Below are positions 1-8,458 of a stretch of 35,632 nucleotides of DNA, piece by piece. The position numbers and the translations under genes were made by a program. Origin of the DNA: Synechococcus sp. J7-Johnson (lineage in GTDB: Bacteria; Cyanobacteriota; Cyanobacteriia; PCC-6307; Cyanobiaceae); NCBI RefSeq assembly GCF_024345795.1, contig NZ_JAGQBU010000027.1, positions 1 to 35,632 of the forward strand, written 5' to 3'. Positions within the stretch are counted from its first letter, which is position 1. The number at the start of each line of letters is the position of its first letter. The notes below the pieces were generated by a model that did not search any database, was not told the DNA's origin, and was given only the letters and a program-made list of their open reading frames with translations.

Positions 1-305
1 GGAATTCAGAAGGAAAGCTGAGATTCGGGCCGACGTATCTACCGTAAGCCACTGGTCAATAGCGAAAAGGGCTAGTCCAACCACCGGATAAGATCGTGGC
101 TGCGCACGATCTATCCTTGTTCGTTATACAGTCATGCAGATCTGTGCATGCCTTAGCAGCTACTAGAGGGCACATTGAAAATGACCGTTGTTGCCTGTCC
201 AGACAACTGAAACGCTTTGGCAGGACTGGAATCAGATTGGACGTCTCGGCTAATTTATCTGTTTTCATCGAGGTGCCCTAGAATAGATCGCAATCCCATC
301 CAATT
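1..305. other. non-coding left edge, no gene recognised
   Basis: Two short overlapping reading frames on opposite strands cover this stretch, but neither has a recognisable protein pattern or a convincing ribosome binding site. It holds the upstream region of the pentapeptide-repeat gene and nothing else I can support. Confidence 0.5.
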
Positions 306-896
306 ATGAGCAATCAGGATTCATCCCCAAAAGAGATCAAGGACACCTTGGCTTGGGAGATGCTAAAGCTACTACTTGTCCCAATCGTCTTAGCAATCTT
401 TGGCGTTTGGCTCAATGACAGTTCTGCCAAACGAGAGAGGATGCAGAACTATCTAACTAGCACTACTGAGTTGGCAACAAAGACAGCTGCCCAAGGGAAG
501 AAAGGGAAGATAGGTGACTATCCAACCCTTCGTTCTCTGGTGCGTCTAAGGACACTTCTCCTGTTGTCAGAGATAGATCCTGCGAGCAAGCGTCAGGTCA
601 TTGAGTTTCTTGCCAATTCTGATCTGCACTATCAGATTTCTCTGGAGAGAGCAGACCTTAGCGGCGCTGACCTTTCCGGGTTGTATTTGAGGCATATTGA
701 TCTCAGACGGGCGAATCTACAGGGAACAAATCTAAATGGAACAGATCTACGAGGGGCAACGCTTAGAGGCGCTCAAGTCAATATGCGTACGTCTCTGAAC
801 CCTACCTTTACTGATCAGTGTACGATCTTACCTAGTGGCGCTAGGCTGCAGACCTCAGAAGATAGAAATGACTGCCGTAGCTGGAGAATGAATTAG
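306..896 (+). CDS. membrane-anchored pentapeptide-repeat protein
   Basis: A 196-residue protein. Residues about 18-37 form a single hydrophobic helix (LLLVPIVLAIFGVW), so it is probably anchored in the inner membrane by its N-terminus. Residues about 115-158 are A(D/N)LxG pentapeptide repeats (ADLSG, ADLSG, ANLQG, TNLNG, TDLRG, ATLRG), which in this family fold into a right-handed quadrilateral beta-helix. The region between is charged and probably helical. Such proteins are common in cyanobacteria and usually have no known biochemical role, so no function is assigned. It stands alone, with non-coding gaps of about 300 bases on both sides, and is lower in GC than the phage region. Confidence 0.8.
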   Translation: MSNQDSSPKEIKDTLAWEMLKLLLVPIVLAIFGVWLNDSSAKRERMQNYLTSTTELATKTAAQGKKGKIGDYPTLRSLVRLRTLLLLSEIDPASKRQVIEFLANSDLHYQISLERADLSGADLSGLYLRHIDLRRANLQGTNLNGTDLRGATLRGAQVNMRTSLNPTFTDQCTILPSGARLQTSEDRNDCRSWRMN

Positions 897-1178
897 CGTC
901 TCATGATGCTGTAAAATCATGCTATTGACAAAGGCTGCCACCTTCAAGCAGCCAACCCGAACCAAAGCTCCATGCGGCCTGGTGATGGCATGCGTTAGTC
1001 GCGTATAGCTAAAGATTTGCCAAGTCATAGGATAGAAGATAGTCAGTTATCTCATAGAGAATGCACTACCAAGAATCCGCGCTTTCCCTTGAATTAAGAA
1101 CAAGCTATGGTTGCGTTCGGAAATCACAAGAAACTTGTTTAAGTCGAATTCAACACGGAAAACCTGCTCGATAAGCAG
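897..1178. other. intergenic region between convergent genes
   Basis: This gap separates the ends of two convergent genes. A short hairpin (GGCTGC...GCAGCC) lies at about 933-953 but no T-run follows, so I do not call it a terminator. No other structure was seen. Confidence 0.4.
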
Positions 1179-2111
1179 TTAGTACAATGAGTTATAAGCA
1201 TTGTAAACTGTTTTCAACATTGAAGCAGACTTCTTCTGCGCCTTCAAGGCACTTCGATCACTGTCACCATCATCGGAGTAATTAACTTCTACAGTCGTAA
1301 ATGGGAGACCTTTTGACTGAGCATAAATAGACAGCGAGCCATCAAGACACGTGTTAGTTGATAGCGTAGACGGAAGTTGCTTGACAACATTGTAGTCTTT
1401 GCTAGAATAAAAATCAAACGTCCTGTCATCCGTGACGAAAAAGAAGTCACCACGAGATGCTTGGTCCGAGGCTTGACTCTTTGATGTATATCTCTTGGCG
1501 CATGCAGTGGGGATTAGCTTTTCGGAATCGAAAGCAAGAAACCGATTGTTATGAACAACGACTAGGTACAGGTTCGGATCTTGATTATTGATCCCAAGCA
1601 CTCGAATAAGATCATTACGGAAGCCAACGACTGCGGAATTGACTTTTGATAGAACAGCAGGACTAGAAGGAATTGATCCGAGCTCATTAGAGATGCAATT
1701 AGCCGATAAACCAACTTTGATGCGGTTATCATCCCAAATGCGGTTAGGGTCAAAGTAATAGCTCTCGCCGCCAACCGAAAAGGGCACAAACCTGCACAGA
1801 TTGCCCCCTTTGTCCAGAGGGGGAGAGAGTGCAACAAAACTACCTCCCTTCTCAATAACGCTCGCAATTACAATTGGATTAAAAGTTTGTTCATTATTAT
1901 GCAAAGAGAGAAATGTAAGGCCACTAGGCTTGCTTGTATTCTTATAGACAACTACATTAATCTTGCTGTCACCAATTCCAATGGTTAGGTTCTTAATGTC
2001 GAGGTCTCCCCTTAATACCTCGGCAAAGACGGGGGGTGAGAACATGCATGCAGCGCCAACAATGCCGGCAAGAGTCAGTTTGCTTGAATAGCCGATGAGT
2101 TGGTTAATCAT
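1179..2111 (-). CDS. secreted protein with M14-peptidase-like His/Glu pattern
   Basis: A 310-residue protein with a signal peptide (residues 1-30, cleavage expected after VFA). The mature part carries SLHNNE (His71, Glu74), FDPNRIW (121-126), VVHNN (His187), FFFVTD (223-228), DGSLS (257-261) and TTVEV (Glu275). The order HxxE, then His, then a late Glu matches the zinc ligands and catalytic Glu of M14 carboxypeptidases and related deacylases. The assignment rests on this motif order only. Zinc and peptidase activity are therefore inference, and it could be a non-catalytic relative. It lies 108 bases downstream of the chitosanase-like gene on the same strand, so the two secreted proteins may be co-transcribed. 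Confidence 0.6.
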   Translation of the reverse strand: MINQLIGYSSKLTLAGIVGAACMFSPPVFAEVLRGDLDIKNLTIGIGDSKINVVVYKNTSKPSGLTFLSLHNNEQTFNPIVIASVIEKGGSFVALSPPLDKGGNLCRFVPFSVGGESYYFDPNRIWDDNRIKVGLSANCISNELGSIPSSPAVLSKVNSAVVGFRNDLIRVLGINNQDPNLYLVVVHNNRFLAFDSEKLIPTACAKRYTSKSQASDQASRGDFFFVTDDRTFDFYSSKDYNVVKQLPSTLSTNTCLDGSLSIYAQSKGLPFTTVEVNYSDDGDSDRSALKAQKKSASMLKTVYNAYNSLY

Positions 2112-2219
2112 GACTTCTAATCCTCCAATGGTGAAATGACGTAGCCTGAATCATTGAAAAAACTGGAGACCTCATCCAAGGTAGTATTCACGAACAGCAA
2201 TGGCTGAATATCGATGAAT

Positions 2220-2990
2220 CTAGTGTGATGTAAACTGTCTCCATAGCTGCTCGCCTTTTACTTGAAGTCTTTCATTAATATTTGAAGGTTGTAACGGCTG
2301 GTTATTAACATGAGAAAATAAGGCCTGTCTAGTACCTGGAAAGATAAAGTAAAGTACATTACCTGCAATTCCAACATCCTTAACTTTGGTGCAATTACCT
2401 TGATTGTCTCTTGAAAGGCAGACTCGATGGCCTAGCTTCTCGTGCAACTGAATCGACCCTTCTCCTATCTTGCATTTTGGGCCTTGGTCTGCAACGACAC
2501 CATAGACACGTTTATTATTATACACAATAGCAGCGATATCTCCAAGCTCAACACCAAGATCTCTTTGAAACCCACCTAGAGGAATAACAATGAAGGGAAC
2601 ACGATCAGAATTGAGGCTGATATTCCCTGGAATCTGATATTGCAATGAAGTTTCAGGTTGATGGGTGGCGTCTGGATATAAAAGTGGGGCCCCATCAGTA
2701 TCAAGTCCCATTTTTGCATCAAAAAAGACTACACCGCCTCTAAGCCTCATCAGCGCACTGTTTTTATTTGGATCTGCAGAGCAACCGTACTTCAACGCAG
2801 CTTTGTCGCAAGTGTTGGTGAGGTCACACTCGTTAAATCTCTCGCGATACTTGAAGCCCACTTCTTGGCCGCTAAAACTAACTCCTTTAAGTGCGTCCAC
2901 CGACTCTATTGGTGGTGAGTAGCCAGCATAGGCAGCAGTGCCGGAGAAAGAAAAAAGAATAGCGAGCAACTTAGCAATACGAGTCCTCAT
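2220..2990 (-). CDS. secreted GH75-type chitosanase-like protein
   Basis: A 256-residue protein with a signal peptide (residues 1-22, ending AYA). The mature protein follows the pattern of glycoside hydrolase family 75 (fungal-type endo-chitosanase): FFDAKMGLDTDGAP (about 89-102), HQPETSLQYQ (110-119), VPFIVIPLGG (131-140), LGDIAAIVYNNKRVYGVV (149-166) and ADQGPKCKIGEGS (167-179). In the family the Asp and Glu of the last motif are the acid/base pair; here they are Asp168 and Glu177, both present. GH75 enzymes cut beta-1,4 glucosamine chains. The natural substrate in this organism is unknown and could be another amino-sugar polymer. Likely exported and linked with the peptidase-like gene 108 bases downstream. 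Confidence 0.7.
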   Translation of the reverse strand: MRTRIAKLLAILFSFSGTAAYAGYSPPIESVDALKGVSFSGQEVGFKYRERFNECDLTNTCDKAALKYGCSADPNKNSALMRLRGGVVFFDAKMGLDTDGAPLLYPDATHQPETSLQYQIPGNISLNSDRVPFIVIPLGGFQRDLGVELGDIAAIVYNNKRVYGVVADQGPKCKIGEGSIQLHEKLGHRVCLSRDNQGNCTKVKDVGIAGNVLYFIFPGTRQALFSHVNNQPLQPSNINERLQVKGEQLWRQFTSH

Positions 2991-3289
2991 GTCGACCTAT
3001 AAAGAGTCTGCTTAACATATAGGGATAGATCGTAGACGCAACCCATAAACTTGACAAATCTTAGCCTGTGCGCATGGGCGAAGCCGCCTAGTAGAATCGC
3101 TCAGCGCGGTAGTACATTCAGAAGTATTCGGTCTACGCCTCGAGAAATATCCACCTGAGCCTAATTCTAAGGCGCCTAACATCAAGATCCAGCGAGCGGT
3201 GACATTTATGCCGAACCATCATGCAAAGTCATGTCCCGCCGCTGATCCTGAGTGTTATCCTTGGACAATGAATCTAGTGAAGAAACACG
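2991..3289. other. divergent intergenic region
   Basis: This gap separates the starts of the chitosanase-like gene (minus) and mrr (plus), so promoters for both are expected here. I could not single out a convincing -35/-10 pair, and no small gene or repeat is apparent. Confidence 0.4.
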
Positions 3290-4204
3290 ATGAGCGTGCC
3301 GGATTTTCAGAGATTTATGCGACCACTCCTCGAGGTTATCGATAATCTCCCTGAACAAGAACTAAAAGTCGTCACAAAGAAGCTTATTGAATTGTTTAAA
3401 TTAACGGAAGACGATCTAAGGGAGAAGATTCCTAGCGGAAGAGCTTTCCTTTTTGACAATCGACTAGGATGGGCGAACACATATCTTAAGAAAGCAGGGC
3501 TGATTGGGTCTGATAGGCGCGCATATCTACAAAGAACAAAAAGTGGTCATGAATTTCTTGCCACTCATAATGGAGAGATTAAGATCAGCGACCTAAAGAA
3601 AATTCCACGTTTCAAAGATTTTCATCAGGCCAAAGGCAAAGAGTCCGTCGATGTTGAAGCAGAATCCGCGGTTGAAGAACAAACTAGATCGCCCGAAGAG
3701 ATAATCTTCGCTGCATACGAAATCGTCAACCGTGGACTGGTGAGTGAACTGCTGAGAATCGTAAAGGGCTGCTCACCCGCCTTCTTTGAAAAACTCGTCG
3801 TCGATCTCATGATTGAAATGGGATATGGTGGTTCACGCAAAGAGGCTGGCAGCGCCTTAGGGAAGTCTGGTGATGGAGGAATTGATGGAATTATAAACGA
3901 GGATAAGCTTGGATTGGATACTATCTACTTGCAGGCAAAACGCTGGGAAAACACAGTTCCAGTCAAGGAAATTCGTGATTTTGCCGGAAGTCTGATGGGT
4001 AGAAACGCAAGAAAAGGAGTGTTCATTACTACTTCAGACTTTCCCAAGAGCGCCCATGAGTTTGTCAGTTCCATCGATCGCAAGATCATACTTATTGACG
4101 GAGAGCGGCTAGCAAGACTCATGATTGCGAACAACATTGGCGTCAATCCACGCGAAGTCTTTGAACTCAAGAATGTGGACAACGACTATTTTGAAGAGAC
4201 CTAA
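3290..4204 (+). CDS. mrr: Mrr-type type IV restriction endonuclease
   Basis: A 304-residue protein. Residues 1-110 match the N-terminal winged-helix DNA-binding domain of Mrr (RRAYLQRTKSGHEFL near 76-90). Residues about 160-285 are the Mrr catalytic domain of the PD-(D/E)XK fold: CSPAFFEKLVVDLM with Glu167, GKSGDGGIDG with Asp199, and YLQAKRW with Gln215 and Lys217. Mrr enzymes cut DNA carrying foreign methylation, so this is a defence gene. All key residues are present and the length is typical. It points rightward toward the phage block and has flank-like base composition, so it probably belongs to the bacterial side and not to the phage. Confidence 0.93.
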   Translation: MSVPDFQRFMRPLLEVIDNLPEQELKVVTKKLIELFKLTEDDLREKIPSGRAFLFDNRLGWANTYLKKAGLIGSDRRAYLQRTKSGHEFLATHNGEIKISDLKKIPRFKDFHQAKGKESVDVEAESAVEEQTRSPEEIIFAAYEIVNRGLVSELLRIVKGCSPAFFEKLVVDLMIEMGYGGSRKEAGSALGKSGDGGIDGIINEDKLGLDTIYLQAKRWENTVPVKEIRDFAGSLMGRNARKGVFITTSDFPKSAHEFVSSIDRKIILIDGERLARLMIANNIGVNPREVFELKNVDNDYFEET

Positions 4205-4299
4205 AGAGTCAAGCCAACTGATACTCTAAATTCCCCAGGTTGCAGATCATCAAGAGCGTCAGAAAAGGCCATGAATGTGCCACATTTGCTTTTTAGTCC

Positions 4300-4884
4300 T
4301 CAAGTATCCGGCTGCAGCGCAATCACCGTGATCGAGCAGGCATCCTGAATCTCCCGCCAACGCTCGGCCGTGATCCCCAGCCGGTGCGGAACCGCATCGG
4401 GAGGCAGTCCTTCGCGCAACAACTTCTGCCCGCTGGCGTAGAGGTCTCTCCAGGACGGCGGCACCTTGATCGCAAAGCCGTGATCCCGCAGGTAGTGGGT
4501 GATCTCGCCGTTGGCGTAGGTGCGGGCGTAGGGCCGAAATGAGCGCCCACCCGTGCCATCGAAGCGTGCGGCTGCCTTGAGCAGTCCGATCACCGCGAGT
4601 TGGCGCAGATCATCAAAGGGATGGCTGGTGCGGCGAGCGAAGTTGCCGGCGATCTTGTCGGCCAAGTCCACATGAGCCAGAGCGAGCCGATGCACCGCCG
4701 CCTGAGGGTGCTCGGGCCGCTGCCGCCAGCGCTTGCGTGGCGGCTGGGGAGGCGGCTGGTAGGGAAAGGCAAAGACGAGCTGCTGATGAACGCAGGGGAT
4801 CCGGCGGCGGCGGTGTAGGGGGCGCAGCGAGGGGACAACAACATCAGTGGCCGTCGTGAGCAGGGGCAGGCAGAGCTGGGCCAC
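4300..4884 (-). CDS. phage-located sigma-70-like factor (regions 2-3 only)
   Basis: The strongest match is FDDLRQLAVIGLLKAAARFD, then FRPYARTYANGEITHYLRD, which follows region 2 of group 3 sigma factors of the SigB/SigF type. KVPPSWRDLYAS and a helical stretch up to DACSITVIAL follow, like region 3. There is no region 4, the -35 binding domain. I place the start at the GTG at 4884, five bases after the terminase stop. An ATG at 4971 overlaps the terminase by 83 bases and would add 29 residues. The N-terminal 60 residues look poorly conserved. As the last gene of the terminase operon it may direct host RNA polymerase to late promoters; that role is inferred. Confidence 0.7.
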   Translation of the reverse strand: MAQLCLPLLTTATDVVVPSLRPLHRRRRIPCVHQQLVFAFPYQPPPQPPRKRWRQRPEHPQAAVHRLALAHVDLADKIAGNFARRTSHPFDDLRQLAVIGLLKAAARFDGTGGRSFRPYARTYANGEITHYLRDHGFAIKVPPSWRDLYASGQKLLREGLPPDAVPHRLGITAERWREIQDACSITVIALQPDT

Positions 4885-4888
4885 GGCG

Positions 4889-6592
4889 TCAGCGAGAGAG
4901 AAGCATCGGCAGCGGATCGCGCTTGATGCCCAGGCCGCGCCAGTAGCGGGTCTCCAGCCACAGGGCCCCATGGCCAAAGGCATCGACCAGATCCTTGGTT
5001 CCCTTGGGAAAGCGCGGCAGTTCCTCTACCAGCGGTGCAGCGCGGTGGTGGAAGCGCACCTGGCCCGCCTCCAGCAACGGGGCGACGGCATGAGCGCGCG
5101 ACTCCTTGCTGCCCCGGGCGGCGACCGGCAGCAGCCCCGGCACCTTGCGCTTGAGGGTCTGCTGCACCGCCGGTCCATTGGCGGCGTCCTCGATCAGCAC
5201 CGCCTGGGGCCGCAGGCCCTGCGCGTCGAGAGCCGCGAGGGTGGAGAGCAGGAAGCGGATCGTCTGGGGCAGATCGAAGTGGTGCCGGGCCGCCCAGATC
5301 ACCTCCAGCTCCAGCTGCGTGGCCAGGGGCCTTACGGCCCGTGGCCCTGCTGCCTGCCTCTCTGGAGCTTGCGGCCGTGCAACATCCGGAAGCAGCAGAC
5401 CCATCAGCACGAAGCCGCAGTGGTCGTTCTGCTCCTCCCCCTTGAAGGACAGATCACAGGAGAGCACCAGGGGCGAGAAGCGGCGGGGTTGCTCGCGGGG
5501 GAACGGCGCTTTGATCCAGGCCCGCTGGAAGATTGCCCCCTGGGCCGGTGAGGGCCGCTGCTGATAGAGGGCGTTCCACCAGAACGAGCCCACACGGGAG
5601 CGGATCTTGAGCAGCTCGCTCAGCGGGAACCGCTCAGGGCAGAGGGCCTCGCCTGGCTGGCGCCAGTCGGGCTCAACGGTGCAGGACGCCGGGAAGCTCT
5701 GCCGATCGGCAGGGTGCTCGGCGATCGCCGGCAGGTTGAGGATGTGCCATTCCTGGGGGGCATCGCCCGTTTCCTGGGCCAGCAGCCAGCCGATCACGTC
5801 CTCGTGGTCCCAGCGGGTGAGCACGATCACCTGGGCCGAGAGGTTGTGCTGCAGGGCGCCATCACCGGCAGCGGTGAACTGGGGTTCGGCGCGGGTGAAC
5901 CAGACGGCCTTGAGCCAGTCCTCGATCCGCGATCGCACCCGGGCGGAGCCGGCATCGGCGGGGCCCTTGTAGGGGTCATCGATCACACCGAGGCTGTAGC
6001 CCTTGCCCGTGAACGGCCCGTCCACACCAGCGGCGATGCAGCCGCCGCGTTGGGTGGTGAGCCAGTTGCCGACCGCCGCGGAATCCTTGGAGAGCTGGTT
6101 GCCGGTGACGCGGTAGAAGTGCCGCGCCTCACGGGAGTGGGCATAGGCCAGCTCACCGGAGTAGCTGGCAATGGCGGCGAACAGGTGCGGGTGGCGGTAG
6201 ATGAAGTAGGCGGGGAACAGCTTGGAAACCAGCAGTGATTTGCCCAGCCGCGGCGGGCAGGTGACGATCAGACGCGAGAGCTGGCCATCGGCGATCGCCT
6301 GCAGCAGGGCAATCAGCACCAACGCCCAGCGGTGGAAGCCGTAGCGGGGGAAGGCATCAGCGATGAACTCCCGGAAGCTGAGCGGCGCCGTGCTGGCCAG
6401 GGAAAGGGCGGGATCAGCGATGCCCAGCAGGCCACCATCGCGCCAGGGGTCGTGGTGGTGGGGGGAATGCAGCAGGCCGCCATCGAGCAGCTGAACCGCA
6501 GGGGCACGATGGTCAGAGGCCAGGGGCCCGATGGCCAGGCGACTGGGGGCGAGAGGCCCGAGGCTTGGGTGCAGCAGCGGCCCTGCCACCAT
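4889..6592 (-). CDS. terL: phage terminase large subunit
   Basis: A 567-residue DNA-packaging motor. The N-terminal ATPase shows Walker A PPRLGKS (113-119), Walker B GVIDD (202-206) and the TRW coupling motif (259-261). The C-terminal RNase H-like nuclease supplies Asp380 (LSCDLSFKG), Asp469 (LIEDAANG) and Asp537 (KDLVDAFGHG), the usual acidic triad. It would translocate phage DNA into proheads and cut the concatemer. The first about 70 residues are a Pro/Leu-rich extension. It starts at a TGATG overlap with the small subunit, which fits translational coupling. All catalytic residues are intact, so it is not obviously decayed. Confidence 0.93.
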   Translation of the reverse strand: MVAGPLLHPSLGPLAPSRLAIGPLASDHRAPAVQLLDGGLLHSPHHHDPWRDGGLLGIADPALSLASTAPLSFREFIADAFPRYGFHRWALVLIALLQAIADGQLSRLIVTCPPRLGKSLLVSKLFPAYFIYRHPHLFAAIASYSGELAYAHSREARHFYRVTGNQLSKDSAAVGNWLTTQRGGCIAAGVDGPFTGKGYSLGVIDDPYKGPADAGSARVRSRIEDWLKAVWFTRAEPQFTAAGDGALQHNLSAQVIVLTRWDHEDVIGWLLAQETGDAPQEWHILNLPAIAEHPADRQSFPASCTVEPDWRQPGEALCPERFPLSELLKIRSRVGSFWWNALYQQRPSPAQGAIFQRAWIKAPFPREQPRRFSPLVLSCDLSFKGEEQNDHCGFVLMGLLLPDVARPQAPERQAAGPRAVRPLATQLELEVIWAARHHFDLPQTIRFLLSTLAALDAQGLRPQAVLIEDAANGPAVQQTLKRKVPGLLPVAARGSKESRAHAVAPLLEAGQVRFHHRAAPLVEELPRFPKGTKDLVDAFGHGALWLETRYWRGLGIKRDPLPMLLSR

Positions 6593-7155
6593 CAGGCCAC
6601 CTCGCCTGGCGGCTTGATCGGGGCGCGCAGCATCCCAGAGATTTCACAGACCACGCGGTGAGCACCAACAGCTGCGGAGAACTGCTCGGCGTCAGCCGCA
6701 CGGCGAGCCACATCCATCAGCGCGAAAATCTGCTCGGCGATGTGCAGCGAGCGATCGGTCACCAGCTCCTGCGCCATGCGGGAGCGGGCCACCTTGATGT
6801 ACTTGCGCAGGGTGTAGGAGGAAGTCATCCCCCACAGCTCGAAGGCCTTCTCGCTGATGAAGCGCTTGGGTTGGCGCTGGGCGATCCAGAGCTGCAGCTG
6901 AGCAATGCGGGACTCCACTTCGGCATGGGAGGGCTTGAGGCGGCTGTTCTTCTGCTGGGGAAACTGAACGCCGCGAGGCTGTTTCGCGCTCGGCACGCCG
7001 GTGGCTTCCAGATCTTCTGGTTGCCTGGCCAGATCAGGCCAGGCGGGGTGACCATCAGGGTCTTCGAGTGGAGCCGAATTGCGCAGGATCTCAACGACAG
7101 GATCCGGCGCGAGGTCGTCGAACTCCCCCAACGCGTCCGCAAGCTGCACGCGCAT
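6592..7155 (-). CDS. probable phage terminase small subunit
   Basis: Identified mainly by position: it directly precedes and overlaps the large terminase gene. Residues of the second half are helical, with a helix-turn-helix-like stretch (SEKAFELWGMTSSYTLRKYIKVARSRM) followed by long helices, as expected for a small terminase that recognises the packaging site and forms rings. I prefer the internal ATG at 7155, because an ATG at 7215 would put the palindromic GTTAC-GCA-GTAAC element inside the coding region. With that start the protein has 187 residues. Another phage DNA-binding protein is possible. Confidence 0.65.
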   Translation of the reverse strand: MRVQLADALGEFDDLAPDPVVEILRNSAPLEDPDGHPAWPDLARQPEDLEATGVPSAKQPRGVQFPQQKNSRLKPSHAEVESRIAQLQLWIAQRQPKRFISEKAFELWGMTSSYTLRKYIKVARSRMAQELVTDRSLHIAEQIFALMDVARRAADAEQFSAAVGAHRVVCEISGMLRAPIKPPGEVA

Positions 7156-7198
7156 CTGAGCGGCAGGATCAGCAAGTACACGTAGGGTATCCGTAGTC

Positions 7199-7215
7199 GT
7201 TACGCAGTAACGCAC
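7199..7215 (-). promoter_or_regulatory. GTGCGTTA octamer within palindrome, upstream of terminase
   Basis: The minus strand reads GTGCGTTACTGCGTAAC, combining the recurring octamer GTGCGTTA with the palindrome GTTAC-GCA-GTAAC. It sits 44-60 bases before the preferred terminase small subunit start. Candidate operator; binding factor unknown. Confidence 0.4.
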
Positions 7216-7291
7216 CTGAGTTTAGACATTCAGGCATGGGATGCCAGACGGGACAAGCAGTGCGGGCGCCCGGCGGCGGGGCGTCAAGGTG

Positions 7292-7351
7292 TCAGGCCGC
7301 GCAAGGGCTACGCGAGTTCGGCCTGACGGCCTCACCCTTGCCCTGGCCTGA
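7292..7351 (+). repeat. GC-rich hairpin repeat, copy A
   Basis: Stem TCAGGCC...GGCCTGA extended by an imperfect inner stem (GCAAGGG / CCCTTGC), with the shared core GCGCAAGGGCTACGCGAG on the 5' side. It lies in the divergent gap between terminase (minus) and the SLOG gene (plus). One of five copies in the window, all in the same orientation. Confidence 0.65.
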
Positions 7352-7493
7352 TTCGGCCTTCCCTCGCCGCCACCCGGCTGGGGCGGTTGGGTCACGGGGG
7401 CAAGGCCACTTTCCCGCGGCTGCGGTGGCCTGGCGCTCGGGGGCCGGCCGCCAGAAACCCAGTCAAGTCAATGGATCTTAGGCTTTAAGCCGC

Positions 7494-7510
7494 TAGAATA
7501 GGGTGCGTTA
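7494..7510 (+). promoter_or_regulatory. putative -10 (TAGAAT) plus GTGCGTTA octamer before SLOG gene
   Basis: TAGAAT at 7494-7499 resembles a -10 hexamer. The octamer GTGCGTTA at 7503-7510 would overlap the transcription start, a position typical of repression. It is 24-31 bases before the ATG at 7534. No good -35 was seen. Confidence 0.4.
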
Positions 7511-7533
7511 ACACCGGATGATCCGGCTGTGAA

Positions 7534-7956
7534 ATGGATACTTGCTTTGTCGCGCGGCCGCCGCTGGTGATCGTCGTCACAGGCGGCCGGGAGCTGGCCT
7601 GGTCTCTGGGGCGGATCCAGGCCCAGCTGCTCGCTGCCGTGGGGAATCGGCCGGTGGCGGCCCTGTTCCATGGCGGGGCTCGTGGTGCCGATTCCTTGGC
7701 CGATCAGGTGGCCAGGCGGCTCGGCTGGTCGGTGCGGCCGATGCTGGCCCAGTGGTCGAAGCACGGCATCAGTGCGGGACCGATCAGGAACCGTGAAATG
7801 CTCAGGTCTGCAGTCGCCACCGCCCAGCAGGCGGGCGTGGCTGGCGGCATGATCCTGGTGGCGTTCCCCGGCGGCAAGGGCACCCAGCACTGCACAGGAA
7901 TGGCCCGCACGCTACGGGAATGCGGGCACCCGATCTCCATTCGGTCTGCAAGCTGA
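7534..7956 (+). CDS. SLOG/DUF2493-type nucleotide-binding protein
   Basis: A 140-residue Rossmann-like protein. It shows VVTGGRE (14-20), FHGGARGADSLA (45-56), AQWSKHGISAGPIRNREML (72-90) and VAFPGGKGT (109-117). This is the diagnostic pattern of the YspA/cpYpsA-related SLOG proteins (DUF2493, YAcAr). Members are thought to bind nucleotides or nucleotide-derived ligands and often sit in phages and defence loci; their reaction is generally unknown. It is transcribed against its neighbours as an isolated plus-strand gene, preceded by hairpin copy A and a candidate operator, like a phage moron. It ends 9 bases before the convergent gene. Confidence 0.85.
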   Translation: MDTCFVARPPLVIVVTGGRELAWSLGRIQAQLLAAVGNRPVAALFHGGARGADSLADQVARRLGWSVRPMLAQWSKHGISAGPIRNREMLRSAVATAQQAGVAGGMILVAFPGGKGTQHCTGMARTLRECGHPISIRSAS

Positions 7957-7965
7957 GCAGGCGGC

Positions 7966-8285
7966 TTAAATCACCGTGTGGATGGCGTCATCCGGATCGG
8001 TGGCATCCGGGCCCGGCCCGATTCCGTGCACTTCCGCCGGCTGCTCCCAAGGCGACTGATCCTGCTGGGGTTCATCTGCCTGGGGCTCGTCCGCCGCCGC
8101 ACCAAGGCCTCCAGCTGGCGCGAGTCGCGCATGTCCGCGGCGACTATCTGCACCTGCTCCGGGTTGGTGAGCAGGCGGCTCTCCTGGCGGCGCCTGCAGA
8201 CATGGAGAGCGGGGTGAACGCTCTGGCGCAAGCGGTTGATACAGATCGTGGAATGGGCAGAAAGAAGATGGTTGGTGACGCTCAT
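7966..8285 (-). pseudogene. small phage protein with apparent frameshift
   Basis: Two overlapping minus-strand frames give one plausible protein. The N-terminal half (MSVTNHLLSAHSTICINRL... to SRQLEAL) is in one frame. The acidic C-terminal half (GAAADEPQADEPQQDQSPW... to DAIHTVI, stop at 7966) is in the next. They join at about 8100-8106, where one missing C in the GGCCTT context would reconnect them. The ATG at 8285 overlaps the stop of the upstream 58-residue gene (ATGA), which supports the start. Function unknown. It may be truly broken or a base-calling error. Confidence 0.55.
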
Positions 8286-8458
8286 GGCAGATCGTTGAAG
8301 CGGTTGCGGGGGTCATCCATCAGCTCCTGGCGTCCCTTCTCCTTGCCGTAGAGCCAGGCGTCAGTGGCCTGGCCGGGCTTGGGGCCGTTGGGCTTGAGCA
8401 TGGTGACCTTGAACTCGGTGGCTGGGGTCCAGCTCGGCTTCTTCCTCCGGCGGCTCAT
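8282..8458 (-). CDS. small basic phage protein (58 aa)
   Basis: A 58-residue reading frame, MSRRRKKPSWTP... ending NRFNDLP. Its start ATG overlaps the stop of the exonuclease gene (ATGA at 8455-8458). Its own stop overlaps the start of the next gene in the same way. This double coupling is the main argument that it is real. The N-terminus is strongly basic (RRRKK) and the rest is hydrophilic, with a WLYGKEKGRQELMDDP segment. No family is recognised. Confidence 0.65.
   Translation of the reverse strand: MSRRRKKPSWTPATEFKVTMLKPNGPKPGQATDAWLYGKEKGRQELMDDPRNRFNDLP

Noticed and set aside
933..953. Hairpin GGCTGC...GCAGCC after the pentapeptide gene as a terminator
   Set aside because: No T-tract follows on either strand.
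4847..6238. Long plus-strand frames opposite the terminase gene
   Set aside because: They are antisense to a clear terminase and arise from high GC content; no recognisable protein pattern.
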